DNA of 64,000 bases from Stenopsyche tienmushanensis (Eukaryota > Arthropoda > Insecta > Trichoptera > Stenopsychidae), in contig WACJ01000520.1 of assembly GCA_008973525.1 (NCBI GenBank), forward strand, positions 992,001 to 1,056,000, given 5' to 3'. Under the pieces are notes generated by a model that saw only the letters and a list, made by a program, of their open reading frames with translations, did not search any database and had not been told where the DNA came from. Positions 46,109 through 59,360 of this stretch are shown here, one piece after another; position 1 is the stretch's first letter, and each line of letters opens with the position of its first letter. The translations under genes were made by a program, and so were the position numbers.

Positions 46109-48480
46109 TTTTATCAAAATATTGAGAAGAAATACTATCTAGATCAAATTAAAGGTCGCATAAAAAATGACATTAGTTGGTAATCCAAAACTTAAGTACT
46201 AGTTGATGTTTTTACTACTAGTTTATAATATGTATTTACTTTAAGTCGGTCTATCGTAAAAACCTAATTAAAAATTATTCACCAAAATTAATTTATCTTA
46301 TTTAAAAAAAATTGTGACTGCTGTGTCCGTCAATGTGTTAAAAACCAGCTCGAGAAGGAGCCGAAAAAGACGATTTCTATCGACCAAAGGTCCTTATTAG
46401 GTACCTGAGTAAGGCCTTAAAAAGTAATCTGGCTTCTGGAATTATAATGAAAATGTTTTTTTTGTTGATATATTTCATTTTTAAAATGGTCATTCATTTC
46501 AATTTATAGGATAAAAGTCGACATTACATACTAGAATTTTTATTAATTAATTCATCCATTAATATGGTTAATGGCAAAGAAAATTTTGAAATCTGATAAA
46601 GTTGATATTTCTATAAATCAAAAAATATGAACTTATTCCTCCATATCTCTCTATTAAGCCTGAATTTTTCATTTAATTGAGGGCGTTATCGATTTAAATC
46701 GAGTTTAACCTTAAATGTGTATTCATCATAGTGCAGCCACTAACAGTCCACTGCAGAACTATGGGCCTCTTCCCAAATGTGTATTGTATCATACACGAGA
46801 CTCTCGAAGACGACTCACTAAAGCGTCTTTTATTTATATTTTAATAAGATTATTATTTATATATTTTAAAGAAACACGGTATTAAGAATGAATGAAATTT
46901 ATAATTTTTTTTCAAATCAATTTGAAAATTTAACCAAATAATATAAAATGTCAAATATTTTTACACAAAAAAATATTTAATTAGAGACATCTATTTATAA
47001 AATTAAAAATAATTTTATTTATCTTTTGTGCAAACCTATTTTTTATTTAATTAATTTTGATATTTGAATTAAATTAAATTTAAATACACCAAAATAGTTT
47101 TAAATATGATGTAGTGAAATTAAAAGAGTCATCTATTTATTTATTTGAAAATATTTATTCAAAAATTATGTGAATATTAAATAGAGTCCGCTCTGTTTTT
47201 TAATAAATAACATGTAGAATTAAATAAATGATTTTGTTTGTAGACGCACTGCATAGATGGCTCTGTATAAAATTGTATTTATTTTTTTAATAAAATCGAA
47301 CCGACATTAAAATTTGATCACAAGCGGTCATCATGATGTCCGTAATGTATTCGTTTTATTGCTGTTATAACCTGATAATGAATTATAAATATATTTCATC
47401 GATTCGAATGCAATAAAAGCTGTTTTGACATTTTTAATCCCCTGCAGGCCGCGAGCGCCGTTAAGGCCTTATTTATTCAAAGCAATTTGCATAAGAAGCA
47501 TTATATTTTTATTGAATACACATAATGAAATATGTGTATGCTTTGTGCAGATATACATATTTAATGAATAAAATCATATTCGGGAATCTTTTATGGGGGC
47601 TCGTAAAAAGTTTTCGGATACTTTCGCCAATAAAAGAGTAACAGTTAATATGCCGACGGAATAATATTGCAAAGGGCCCCCCAATATAATCGCGTTCGTC
47701 ATACGGCCTAAACGGAGAATGGCATTTTCATATTACTTAGCCGAATTAACATACGGAGTCCTCGCCATTAACCGGTTTACTGCCAGATATCCTTTTTATT
47801 TGCTCGCAATAAAAGTGAAAATGCGATATGTGAATCCCGGGGCCCGGGGGGTAAGTACACCTAAGGTATGTCCGCGAAAACGTTAATGGTCATATTCCGA
47901 TTTTACATGTTGATATCTTTGAGTATATTGCGGGCCGTTTAGCTTTTATACCGTGACATTAATATTTGGGAAAATCGTATCTGGAATAGAATTTGATGGG
48001 CCACGTATAAAGTTTCATTGTAATGCGTGCACCTCGTAAGATAACGACCAGGGCTTATAATGCCAATACGGTGTAATTGCCCATTTCGATTTTTAGCACA
48101 GTTTCGGGTTCAAATTTTGAGTAAATAAATACTTTTATTGGGCCAAAATTTAATAAGCGTATTAAATGTTATGCCAGTTCCTAGAGATTACATTTTATTT
48201 TCCCAAGCATAAAATGTAGCTATTGATACAATCCCTTGTGAATATAACTGCTTGAATAACGTTCGATTAATAGAAATTAACATTCATATTGTTTTAGACC
48301 AACCATGTTAGTCAAATCGACTACCTTCTAATATTTTATCCATTAATCATCGACGATTTAATAGATTTCATTGACTGGATAACCAAATTGGAAACCTTTA
48401 AGAATGTGCCTTTAAAATATGTAATTTAGACAAAACCGGATTAATTTGGAGAAAAATGCTGGATAAAAGCATTACGTTAA
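46109..48480. other. Gene-free; AT-rich to 47.4 kb, then a compositional block
   Basis: 46.8-47.3 kb is almost pure A+T. ctgtgtccgtcaatgtgttaa at 46320-46340 is a TTAACGC-type tip. 47440-48100 is markedly richer in GC and CpG (ccgcgagcgccgttaagg, cccggggcccggggggta) with no reading frame and no second copy here. It may be a conserved non-coding element. Confidence 0.35.
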
Positions 48481-48600
48481 AATTTACAAAGCTGCTTTTT
48501 TGTCTACAAATAGTTTATGTTAATTATTCTTAAATAAACGTCGTCTACTCTGGACATAAGATGGCTAGGGCTTTGATAGACGTGGCTAAAGCTATAGCAC
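48481..48600 (+). repeat. Dispersed repeat E, copy 2
   Basis: tttacaaagctgcttttt, gtctacaaatagtttatg, ttaaataaacgtcgtctact, gctttgatagacgtggctaa: the same blocks as copy 1 at 37190-37312. Confidence 0.65.
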
Positions 48601-49167
48601 GGGAACTTGATTGAAGTATTGTAATGTACTGTATGAAAGTAATTGAGAAAGGGAGTTCTAACTAAAGAAGTTTAGATACAAAAGGATATACTTGAAAGCA
48701 TGAAGATATTTAATAGGGAGTATAGTCCTTTGTATTGTACTACAAAGTGAAATTATGGAATAAGCAGCTTAAATAAGGAAGAAATCGATTGAAGTTGACC
48801 CTTTGGAATTATATTTAAAAGGACTCTCAGAATTACTGTCAATAGAACTTGATTTTTTTCCCAATGCTTGATGACATTTGACAAAACTGCAGTCTTTGTT
48901 CAAATTGGATCTTAAAAAGTTCAAAAATTATATTCGCAAGATCAAAACAATTGTTTGTTATTAATCATGACATTAGGAGTATCTGAAAGTATTCGAAAAT
49001 CTAGTAAAAAAAATTTTAAATCATCTTTAAATTATCTTTCCAATGCTTTGGTAATCATTTGATTCCTTTTTTGTAAATATTTTTCAGTTTATAAACACAA
49101 AACGATTTTAAATGCATTTCCATATCGCTCGTTTTTGTTGTGTTCAGTCCGAAATGCAGTACCCATC
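48601..49167. other. Unassigned AT-rich sequence
   Basis: Nothing recognised. Confidence 0.3.
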
Positions 49168-49335
49168 CTATTCCATAACAACCATCCTATTCATTTTATC
49201 GATGAGTTTTAAATGGTCCCAATAGGATTCTAATCTTTGCGATAATTCCCCATATATTTGCCGTGGATCTGATTCGATTAGGGATATTAGTGCATCGTTA
49301 ATAAAATTCGAAGCGGATCGCGAGATGTTCCTTTG
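49168..49335 (-). pseudogene. Mariner transposase fragment (second HTH region)
   Basis: Minus-strand reading: RSASNFINDALISLIESDPR then QIYGELSQRL and DHLKLIDKMNRM, corresponding to the linker and second helix-turn-helix of mariner transposases (family pattern RSGRP...LI..DPRQT..EL...L...T...HL..IGK). The upstream part of the same open frame (to 49548) is GC-richer and unassigned. Only a short fragment. Confidence 0.55.
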
Positions 49336-49559
49336 TTGTGTCAGTGGTCCGAAATTCGGCCCGGTTGGACACGGAAACCTTGTGGCCACTCCCTCTAATT
49401 TTTGGGTCTTTCTACGATCTCCATCGGGTCGTAGAGGTCCTTCATTGCGACCGGTAGCGATAAGTGGGTTCGCACCCTTTTTTTTTTGGGGGGGCCGCAA
49501 ATGAGACTCAAAACTCTTCCCAACCATATACAAAATAAATGTATACAATTATTTTCATC

Positions 49560-52500
49560 TATTTAATTTTTAAACAGTTTTCATCTATATATTCGATAAA
49601 CGATTTGGGCGTGAGTAGCCCATATACAGCTGTCCATGTGAGAAGCATGCACGCATACCCTGTGTGTTTCTGTTCTTTGTTGATGCTCGCACCGGAAACT
49701 GCCGATGATATTATTCATCAATTTTTTCACTAAAATCCTGGTGTCGTTGCTACATGTCGTGGTGGATTTATGTTTCGGAGAAGAATTATAGGCACGCCAA
49801 TTTTCAGTGTTAAAATACCCAGTTCAAATATATTTTTACATAGAATGATAAACTAACTAAATATTGTCCTTGTGTTTTGTTCGTGTGTTTACGTGTCATT
49901 TGATCACTGTCTTTACATATAAATCATATCAAAAAGTCACTTTTTGAATTTTATCGCGCTGATAAACGTACCACATATTGAAAACCACTGTTTTGTTTAA
50001 ATATATCGATGCAGTAAGCTCTTTTGTAGGCACCATTAAAATTTAGTTTGAATCTATTAGCTGGTTTAAGAATTATATCAATTTTACGAAAGAAGTAGAG
50101 TCTCATGAATTTCTTACGAAATCTCCCGCACTTTAGGCGAAACTTAGCGCGGAACACCCGAGCTGTAAATTGTTAATGTTTTTTAAATTTTTATGTTCGT
50201 TTTCGTCGATAGTGATTTTTCAGGCAATGATAACACCTCACATCGTGTTGAATCCTGGAGTTTAGTTTATTATAGTGTGAAGATGCATCCAAGTATTGCA
50301 ATATTGGGCATTGTTTTGCTTGGCGGCATTGTAGTCGCTTTTAAAAAACAATAAAAATCAATTAAATTATCATTCTTATCTAGTTAAGAAATATATGAAT
50401 TTTGTGTGATCTTTAGCTTTAAATTAGTATAGAAGATGCTTCAATTTTGACTAGTGCTTCTGTATGATATCAGTATTAATTAAGCTACAGACACTAGCAA
50501 ATTTACACGCAAAAATTAATAATATTCGAAAGCTTTTTGTGCTGAGGCCATGTTATAAAGCCTAGGAAAAATCAATTATATCTGATTAGTTTTGAAGTAG
50601 TAAACTTTAGAGGAGTTGACGTCGACGACTTGAAAGATTTATTGGATAGGTTCGTCGAGTGTCTATGGCAGCAGCTTTCCAACTTTATGTAACATTACAC
50701 GACGTGCTAACATCGCTGGAAAAATGCGAATCGACACATTTTGATATTGGAAATTGTTTAATTAAACTATATTCGCGCCACGGCCCATTCAAATTCGAAG
50801 AGATCGTGTAAAAATTCAATGGGGCTTGATTAATGCCCAGACGTGTATGTTTGTTTGGCGATAGGCACCCCCCCCAGCCCACGAATTGTATATAACCGTG
50901 TTCATTAAGCCTCTTTATTAAAATTTCACCCCCAACCCTTGAATTCGCAGAGCTCAAGGCCCACGCTCCGGGTTTCGCCGATTTTATTGAATTTAAGCCT
51001 TAAAGGTTAGAATGTTGTAAATTATATTATTTTGTTGATAATGCTGACAACCTTATCCACAAATTCGGCTTGGCTGTTCCAATTTACATTTGCTTTGTAA
51101 GGCTTCCCCGAAACTACAGACTGTTTCGAAAACTTGTTCGAAAGTAGGCATCGAGCTGAGAAATTCTGGATTTGGAATGCTTAAAAACGAATTTATCTGG
51201 AAGAATGATTGGATGGTACTTTTTTATGGATGAAATTTAAGCTGTTGGTGTATGGTTTTATCTTCGGCGCTTTATGGTCTGAAGATCGTAAAATTTGCAA
51301 TAGGTCATACAACTTTATGCATAAATGCATGTAATTAAATAAATTATTTTTGGATATCAACTCCCTGAATCTTATGATTACAGATATTTTTATTTAATAT
51401 TTTAAGGGTAATTGTCATAGCGATTTGATACTTATAACATGTATCATAGCTTATAATAAGTATAATAAGGGTAAATCTTGATAATAAGGGTACATTTGAA
51501 TTGTTCGACCCTTAAGAATTTAATTAGTTTAATTTATACAATAGTTTTAACAGTTAAATAGCTTGTTTAAGCTTAGTTTTAATCAAATATTATATATATA
51601 GAATACCCAATTATAACTTTGTTTTACCGAATTGTTTGGATATTCCTATGAACTTTAACAAGTCTATACCGGAATATATTCAGTATTTAATGCTCGATAT
51701 AAATATGTGCGATTTTTAAGGCTTAATCCCTATTTTGGAGTCCGATTTTAGATTTATTGCCGTGGGACGCTCTTATCCTCCCTTGAAATAAATTTGCATT
51801 TCGCAGGAGCGAAGCTGCAAACTTCAGGATGTGCCTGTAGGAGCGTAGTAAACGTTATTCTCTTACGAATTAATTGATAACTTGTTTAATAAATACAGCT
51901 TTCTGCGTGCGGAATATTAAATTTGCATACGTTCAGTTCATTAGTTGCTAGTTGAGCTTGTACGTTAACATATACCAAATAATTTATATGCCGCTTTGAG
52001 AGTAAACCCATAAAGTTTATCATCATATAATATATAGCACGAGAGACAAACACACGTACGTGTTATTCAATATACATGGACAAGCAAAATCGACTCTGCT
52101 TGGATGCATTTAATACACGAAAAGTCGACAGATAAAAGCGAAATGGACGATGAAGATCTAAACAATTTTCTTAAAGGTCTATAGATTATCGAAAACAATT
52201 TATATTCCATATATTTTAGCTTTGGAATGAATTTAAATCGATTTATCGCAATGTATAATAATTCATGTACGATCTCAAAATGAAACCCGGACAGTCGATA
52301 ATGTCGTGCATATTTAATAATTTGGCCATAAATTCTCGATTATAATTAACAGCTGTCATTTAAATGAACACGGAAGCTTCATTTGTGTATGGAATATGTA
52401 TTAATCATAACGATATATCAAAATCAGATTATCGTCCCGTATACGTCCATTAAATTGTTTTGTTAAGCGCTAAATGAATAGTTAGCTTCTGTTGAATTTC

Positions 52501-52769
52501 ACAGTCAACAGCTTCAATTATGATTGTCAAAGCACCAAGATATTGAAATTGATTGACTTTAACAAGTGGAATATATTGTGCAATAGTTAAATGCATCTCA
52601 TAAAAGCGTAAATGACCAATTGTTGGTATATTGGATTGGATTCTGGATGCTTATTATAAAGGTTTCGGGCTCAAATTCCAGCCTGATTTAATTCAAGTCA
52701 TTTTCTTTAAAAAAAAAAAACATGAGAATTTGAGAAGAACATGGGAGAAAACCGTCTAAATGTAAAGCA
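49560..52769. other. Gene-free region
   Basis: No reading frame with family features. About 50680-51000 is a block of moderate GC with homeodomain-type TAATTA sites and a C-run (50870-50878) and has no second copy here. It is a candidate regulatory element only by appearance. Confidence 0.3.
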
Positions 52770-53182
52770 GCGTAAAAGCGTTGCAAAAAAAAAATCTGTC
52801 AAAAGTGCGACGTGGTGATATATAGACGTTCGCAATTGTTACTTGCATCGTGAAAATCAACATCTTAACATGAGTGATATAAGACCGCAAAGAGTTAAAA
52901 GTATGAAAAACACGAATGGATAATTTAAAGTTAAGCTTTTTTGTATTTATTCGCATTTTAATGCTAATAGTATCGATTTAAATTATCTGATAATCCATTA
53001 AAAAAACAGGTTCATATTCAATCCCAATTTACCTAAAGGCGATTTGTGTGTCCTGGTATATGCATGTATACCACATGCTGTCCTGCGAGACTATTTACAG
53101 GTTCTGAGGATTTCTTGTTCAGGGTTGTCACAACACTTAATTTTTGTTAATATTATATACTATATATTAAAATTGATTGTTT
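52770..53182 (+). repeat. Dispersed repeat F, copy 2, left part
   Basis: Follows 32755-33350 block by block (gtcaaaagtgcgacgtg, accgcaaagagttaa, atcgatttaaattatctga, gcatgtataccacatgctgtc, ttgttcagggttgtcac). It is cut at 53182 by an LTR-like sequence; the matching right part seems to resume near 53935. Confidence 0.65.
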
Positions 53183-53440
53183 TGTAGCATGGGCGATTTA
53201 ACACCCCCATACAATAGCGCTGTTGATCTGGACGAATTTAATTCGCTAGATTAACAGCGATATCTTCTGTGGTGCTGGTTGGGTGATGACGTGCAGGAGG
53301 CGAGAAGAGTCGTCGGTTGGCCTTGGCTGCGGGAGGACGTCCTTCTCGCAGCCAGATCTCTCTCTTGTGCTGAATAAAAAGTTACCTAGAAAAGAGAGTC
53401 TTTTTGTCCGACGCCCGTCCATCCCCATCCTTCTTTCCGG
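53183..53440 (+). repeat. LTR-like dispersed repeat, copy 2
   Basis: TGTAGCATGGGCGATTTA start, hairpin 53325-53353, tgctgaataaaaagttacc (poly(A) signal) and agagagtctttttgtccgac: colinear with 15079-15440. It interrupts repeat F. Where the insertion ends (53440 or as late as 53930) is not clear. Confidence 0.55.
53325..53353 (+). repeat. Hairpin repeat, copy 2
   Basis: ggctgcgggagg pairs with the following ccttctcgcagcc over 12 positions with two G-U wobbles. Differences from copy 1 keep the pairing. Confidence 0.75.
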
Positions 53441-55230
53441 CTAATTATGATTCGAAAGAAGAACGTACCTGTTTGTATTAACTACAATAAATCTATAGTA
53501 GTGATTATATTTACATCTGAATTATTATAAGGACTTCTAAATATTAAGTACGAATATCTTTCTTTTTATATCCAAAATAATATTAAAATAAATCATAAGT
53601 ATTTAAACATTGCCTTAAACCGGGCTAGATTTGTCAGTATAGTTTTAGAAGTAGGAATCTGCTACGAAAACATGAATCTGCTTTAATCCTGCACAGTTCA
53701 GTCAGACACCAGACAGTAATATTTCTAATTATGTACCTAAAGCCAAGAAAATAGGTTTGGCCAGACCTAGATATTTTTTTCATGGGATTTGCACAGGATA
53801 TGACGATTTTCTTCATGTTACGAAAATAAATTTTAATCCATTCGCTCCATAAAATAATGTATGATGACATTTTTACCTGTTTTTCAACAAATCATTTTTG
53901 CTTCATTTATTTGGAAAAACCTATATTTTTCTTTTATCTGAGCTGTATCGAATCATAATCATATGTAAAAACGAGGTTAGTAAATATATAGTACGTTCGA
54001 AAATCATTAAATAATATTCAATTTATAATATGAAAAATAATATATCATATTTAAATAAATATGTTTCTATTGGCAGCCCTGAATTCGTACTGCGGTCAGG
54101 GTTATCAAATAGTTAAACCAATGATTAGCGAATTGTTTTTTTACATTTTTCTTTTCTTTTTTTTGTTCAAATCATATGTAGAATAATTATTAGTTTATAC
54201 AATATTTATATTGAAGAAATTGTCGTAATTATTGAAGAAAATTTTATTTATATTTATTGTATTAAAAATAGAAGCATGGCATTGAAAATCAAGCGCTGCC
54301 CAAAACATCTGCGGGCATACTCAATCAAGGGATACGGGGGTATTCTAGTCTAAAGGCACTAATTTTGATTGTTTTGTGAAATTATTTTATTTTAGTTGGA
54401 TGGTTAAAAAAAGTCATTTTTTGACCTTATTTTTTCATAGTTTTAATTTGTTTTTAAATAAAATTTTAAAACAAATCTGGTAGAAACAATAGAAGGTTAT
54501 ATAAAAAAGGTTTTTACCAAATTTAAAATCAATTAATTAATTAAAACTTAAGATATCATGTCAACCGTGTTGAAAAAAGTAGTTTCGAGAAAAACGCATT
54601 TAATTTTTTTATCCTGGTAGGCTTAGTTGTCGCATCACTAAAATAGCTATAACTCCGTAAATAATTAAAATTTTGGAAATATCTTTCGAAAATATATTTT
54701 TAAAAGCTTAAACTTTGAAAATGATATTATTTAGATATTAAAAGTTTTTGTTCAATTGATATTCTGTAAATAGTATTGTTTAGTTAGTTCAATGGCTCAT
54801 ATGATATTAGAGGCATCGTTAAGTCAATACTGTTCGTCTAATAGCTTGCGCATAAATTGATATCGCCCATAATATTGCATCTGCGACTCAAACCGATATC
54901 GATGTGGCGTTTTTTTGTTTATTTATGTTTTCAGCTGAAGTCTATCTCCCAATCAATTATTCAGATTTTCTACGTAATTCAATAAATAAACTTTACAGAC
55001 ACGAAGTCATTAAAGTGTACCTACGAAAGTTGGGCGATAAAGCCGAGCGCTAAAAGTGTTTTACTGCATGTCTGCTGTGTTTTATTTATTTTTACGACTT
55101 TAATTAGACGTCGCAGTGTACAGTTCGTTTAGCCCAGTGGTTCCGAAGGCTTTGCTCATCCGCGACCACCGGTGCACATGCAGAAATCAAATTTGTATGT
55201 AAATCAGTCGCCAACAGAGCTAAGTTTACA
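53441..55230. other. Unassigned AT-rich sequence with the right end of repeat F
   Basis: ctgagctgtatcgaatcata (53938) and tattggcagccctgaat (54070) match the continuation of repeat F at 33375-33495. The rest has no recognisable content. Confidence 0.35.
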
Positions 55231-56176
55231 GAAGCACTGTGTTTGTCCCATAAACTGAATCTCGGTCGGAATACGTACTTTGGGGTTGAGGGAGTGAAGC
55301 TACTTTGGCATAGGGTGCTACTAACGTGTTTAATGGCTCGTTCCTATTTTATTTGGAGCAACAAAGATAGTCTTGAAAACTTTCGTCATGAGGGAACGCC
55401 GGCTTCAAATTCTTTAGTGGGGCTTAAACGATTTATTCCGAAAGCGAAAACCCCCAGCCATCAAACGCTTATTACCCATCATTTCCTTGTGTATATTGAA
55501 CATTAAACCAATTACGCAGAGAAAGAAGGCGATTTAAATCATTTGCTAAATATTGCCTTATCAATAAAAATTAATAACCATATTTTTCCCAAAAAAATCA
55601 TTATAAAGTCAGTAAAAAAGAAGAAGAAGAAAGAGTCAACCGATAGCCCTAGCTGCGGGAAGATGTGTTCTTCCCGCATGCATTATTTGCACTCTCACTG
55701 CTGTAGCCTCTTCTTCCTGCTCGGCCTTATTCGATCCGATAACGAACGAGGCCGCGTGCAAGACTACCCATATAGGTTGTGATATATGTTTTAATCATTT
55801 ACTCATTGCTTTTTAAACATTTCATGCTATTCATACATGAATGAAATTATATTGTATTTTTTTAAAAGATATATTATGTATCCGAAATTTGTAGCCAATG
55901 TGTTCTCTAAAATAGTAGTGTACCTTAGTTGGAGCGATACTTTTACACAAAATTTGTACAAGATTATGTGACACATTGAAGTCAGTCTCCTGCAAATACC
56001 ACTTGGGATTTGTTCTCTCTATTTTCTACTATTACTTGAGTTATATTGTACGCGCATATTTAACTTATTTAAAAGCTATGTATTTTGGAATAATAAGCAT
56101 TTTTGAAAATATAAATCACTATTTAGAGTATCTTTGAATATTCTGCATGCAATATTCCGTTTAATTAAGCCATAGC
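55231..56176. other. Unassigned sequence with hairpin-repeat copy 3
   Basis: An 87-codon frame at 55243-55506 (plus, begins SHKLNLGRNTYFGVEGVKLL) has no domain I recognise. Around 55640-55690 is a copy of the hairpin repeat (gtcaaccgatagccctagc, then the stem). Confidence 0.35.
55654..55678 (+). repeat. Hairpin repeat, copy 3
   Basis: Perfect 10-bp stem tgcgggaaga / tcttcccgca with loop tgtgt. Compared with copy 1, paired positions have changed together (gg/cc to aa/tt type changes). Confidence 0.8.
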
Positions 56177-57586
56177 TTAACGCTTTGACGGACACGTCTG
56201 CATTTAAAAAAATCATATAAATGACGCATGTGTCCGCCAACGCATAGACAATCAACCGATTAAATTAATACATTTATACAATTTACTTACTAGAAGAGTG
56301 AGACAAGGGCAGTAAAATTATGCACGCGACGCCGATAGTTGGTGTTGGCGGCGGCTTACACTGGAGCAAATTTTGCTCGCCGTTTCCACTATATCATGCA
56401 ACTCGTTACCTCCATATGAACGTACTCATTTTGATTAGCGACGCAATTCATGAACACAATTGTTATTCCTTGTCTCGTGTCTCTTCTCACGCCTTGCGAT
56501 TTTCGCTCTTAGACTTCTATTATAAACCCTAACTCCAAATTAATATATTTTGTGTCAATTTCTTACGATGGAGCTCTTCGTTTATGTCTCTTGAACTGCA
56601 CTACGTTCTCTCTCTGTCTCTGTCTGTCTCCGAGTTCAATGTACAAGAGTGCTTTTTCTGAATAGGGGGTCCCAGGCCCTGGGATAGTACTAATTTAGGG
56701 ATTAAAACTAAAATATGGTATTGTTGAATGAGTTTGTGTTCAATCATCGTTTCGTTGTAAAGCAGGATTATTTAAATTAGGAACTATATTTTCAGCTTCA
56801 GAATCATTGACTTCGATATATTTGACATTTTTATTGACATTAGAATTATTACCTGGCGGATCCACGTTCGCTTGGTAAAATTCATTGATATTAGCTTCAA
56901 CGTTATTATTATCTACTAACTGATACCCGGTGCGTTGCTGCCACAGAAATGATAATTATTAAAATATCGTTTGAAATTTGAAAGAGTTATCTTGTTTATT
57001 AGGAATGATAGAAATAATGAAATTTATTTTACTTTTTTATTATAAATTTGAAAAAATATTCAAACATTGATTTTTATATATAAGATCTATTGTTAGTTAA
57101 TTGTACTATGCCTATATTATTTGAGAAAGTGCAAACAATAAGTTGGTAAAGTTTTATCGCAATCGAATAAACGGTATGGCAGCGCATTAAATACAGACAA
57201 ACAAACATTAAATTTGATATATTAGACTATGCCTATGTTACTCGCAGAATTCTTAGTAATAAATGGATGAAGTTTTATTGCAAACCGATGAACGGTATGG
57301 CAGCGCATTTCAAACGAACAAAATCCAATTGAACATCAACATCAAGAATCAACATCAGAATAAGAAACATATTAATCATCAGAAGGAGATATCTGTTTTA
57401 AACATATATTTACAGTTATATTATAACCAAAATGTAATTCTAATATGTAATGTAAGGCATACTAAGGTCGTGACTTGGACACAACTGGTGGTGTGTAGGA
57501 TCCTTCACAAAAGCTCAGATATATCCGGCGCAATAAACACTTATCACATCTGTCTGCAATTGCAGACGTGTCCACGAATGCGTTAA
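56177..57586. mobile_element. 1.4-kb element with TTAACGC terminal inverted repeats
   Basis: Left tip ttaacgctttgacggacacg, right tip (reverse complement) ttaacgcattcgtggacacg; the first 26 bases agree at 22 positions and both begin with TTAA. Related tips occur at 46320-46340 and, degenerate, at 8370-8392 in a cadherin intron. The inside includes a ctctctgtctctgtctgtctc block (56611) of family 1 and the tandem J repeat, and no transposase. It is probably a non-autonomous piggyBac-like element, possibly a composite. Confidence 0.5.
57106..57345 (+). repeat. Tandem pair of a 121-bp unit (repeat J)
   Basis: Units start at 57106 and 57227 (ctatgcctat). Both contain aagttttatygcaa and gaacggtatggcagcgcatt-like blocks. 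Relatives are at 36104-36145 and, on the minus strand, at 30850-30925. Confidence 0.65.
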
Positions 57587-57599
57587 AGTTCAAATTAAT

Positions 57600-59360
57600 C
57601 CTAATGGTGATATTTATTTTCAGATGAATGTATGGATAGATTGTGACATTTATTATTCTTATGCAGAATTTGTTTAATTGTATTAATCTGATAATACGGT
57701 AATTTTGACTCTTTCTTCATCCTGTTGCCAATTATCCTGTTAAATCAATACTTCAGACCTGGCATATTGTAAGTATTATAGTAGGTGCATAACGTATGAT
57801 AGTATTTGATGTGAAAGCAATTTCTAAATGGAAAGACAATGTTCTCCCGAGCAAAAATGGTGGAACGTATCAATTTTTCAATAAAATGATGCTCGCAACT
57901 GCATTTTCCAACATATCCGACGTGTCCCACTTAAAAGACGTTATGGATAAGTGGCGTTGTTGGCACAGAACAATACGTCGTCGGTATTCCATGACACGTC
58001 CAGGTCCAGGATAAGGCGATAGTGCAAACTAATTTGCCGTTTACGAGGCGGCTGTCGAAGCGTTAAGCCATGATGCAATAATGGACAACTGTACCGATGC
58101 TCCGTTGCATCTCAACTGGAGCACCGCATGATCTGGACAACGGAGAAGGATCACTGGATGCTGGGATGTTGCCTGGCGAGAGAGCAAATCATGATCTAAT
58201 AATGTCAAGCTTTGTATATGGTGACACATCGGAATATTTCAAATCCTCAAATAATTATAACATCGTCTTATTGGTACAGCGTCAGGGTACGAACACAAAA
58301 AACCGATATCGAACGTTGTGCATGATGAATGTGTATGCACACAAAAAACAAATCTCAGCATGCTACTTCAGCCCGGAAAATTGATGTGTCTGTTCGAAAT
58401 AAAAAATCTATTATTCGAACATCATGAATTAATGATGCAGTTAGTCGACGATGCATGACAAGTGGTAAACTGTGCTTCAAACATGAACGGATCTGTGCAC
58501 ATAGACCATATCGAATAATTCATCCGGCAGTGTTTGCCACATTTTTGTTGCATGAAATCGTATCTTTAATTTAATACCAAATACATTTGATTGTTTTAAA
58601 CGGGCGTTCAAATTGAGTAATGCATGTAACTATGACCATTAACGTTGTGGTGTTGTGTGTAAACGCATATCGAATGAAGTAATTAGTGTTCGGACAGATG
58701 TTGTTAATTTCTGGCTTGCGAAACAATTATTCAGTTGGCGTAATTCGAATCAAACAGACGACGCAGGTGTCAAATACAAGATGCAGATCTAAATTTATAT
58801 GGATGAATAGTTGGTGCGGGCGATGGCAGATATCAGACAATTGGCGATGAATGGGTTAAATTCAATGCTTAATGTGATATTTATAGAAGGAGGAGTAATT
58901 GAACACGTTGGAAACATTGATTCGAAAACACTCTTCGATACATTCACCTTGGTGGTCCGCTGGGTATTCACAAATTAAATTCAAAGTCATGTTATCTTTA
59001 TAATTGAACACACACGATGATGTATGTCTGATATCGAAAGACAACGTTATTTTTGAGTTCATAAACGAACTCAGCTGTCTACGCTATTGGACACCTCATA
59101 CGTGCCTCCGACCGAACGATTTTTCTCGAAGAATCGAAATATTCTGCAACGAATGCAATGTCGGAAATGATATTCATCAGATTGAATGGGAATTCGGATG
59201 GGAATTTCTGGTCGGGAATTTGGGTGAGTCTAGTAATTCAGTTCGAGATGGGGCTCGGTCTGGAGTCGTTCGAAAGCGCCGTCTACGCCTCGTAACCGCC
59301 GCCGATATTTTTAAGTGAAACTTTAATAAGCGAAGTATCTTCGCATATATCATAAAGACG
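57600..59360. other. Unassigned sequence
   Basis: Open frames at 57796-58014, 58097-58384 and 59004-59318 (plus) show no recognisable domain and overlap others on the minus strand. Possible decayed element or non-coding DNA. Confidence 0.3.

Noticed and set aside
45839..46117. 92-codon minus-strand frame
   Set aside because: Covers a SINE-like repeat whose other copy at 25.8 kb is not open in the same way.
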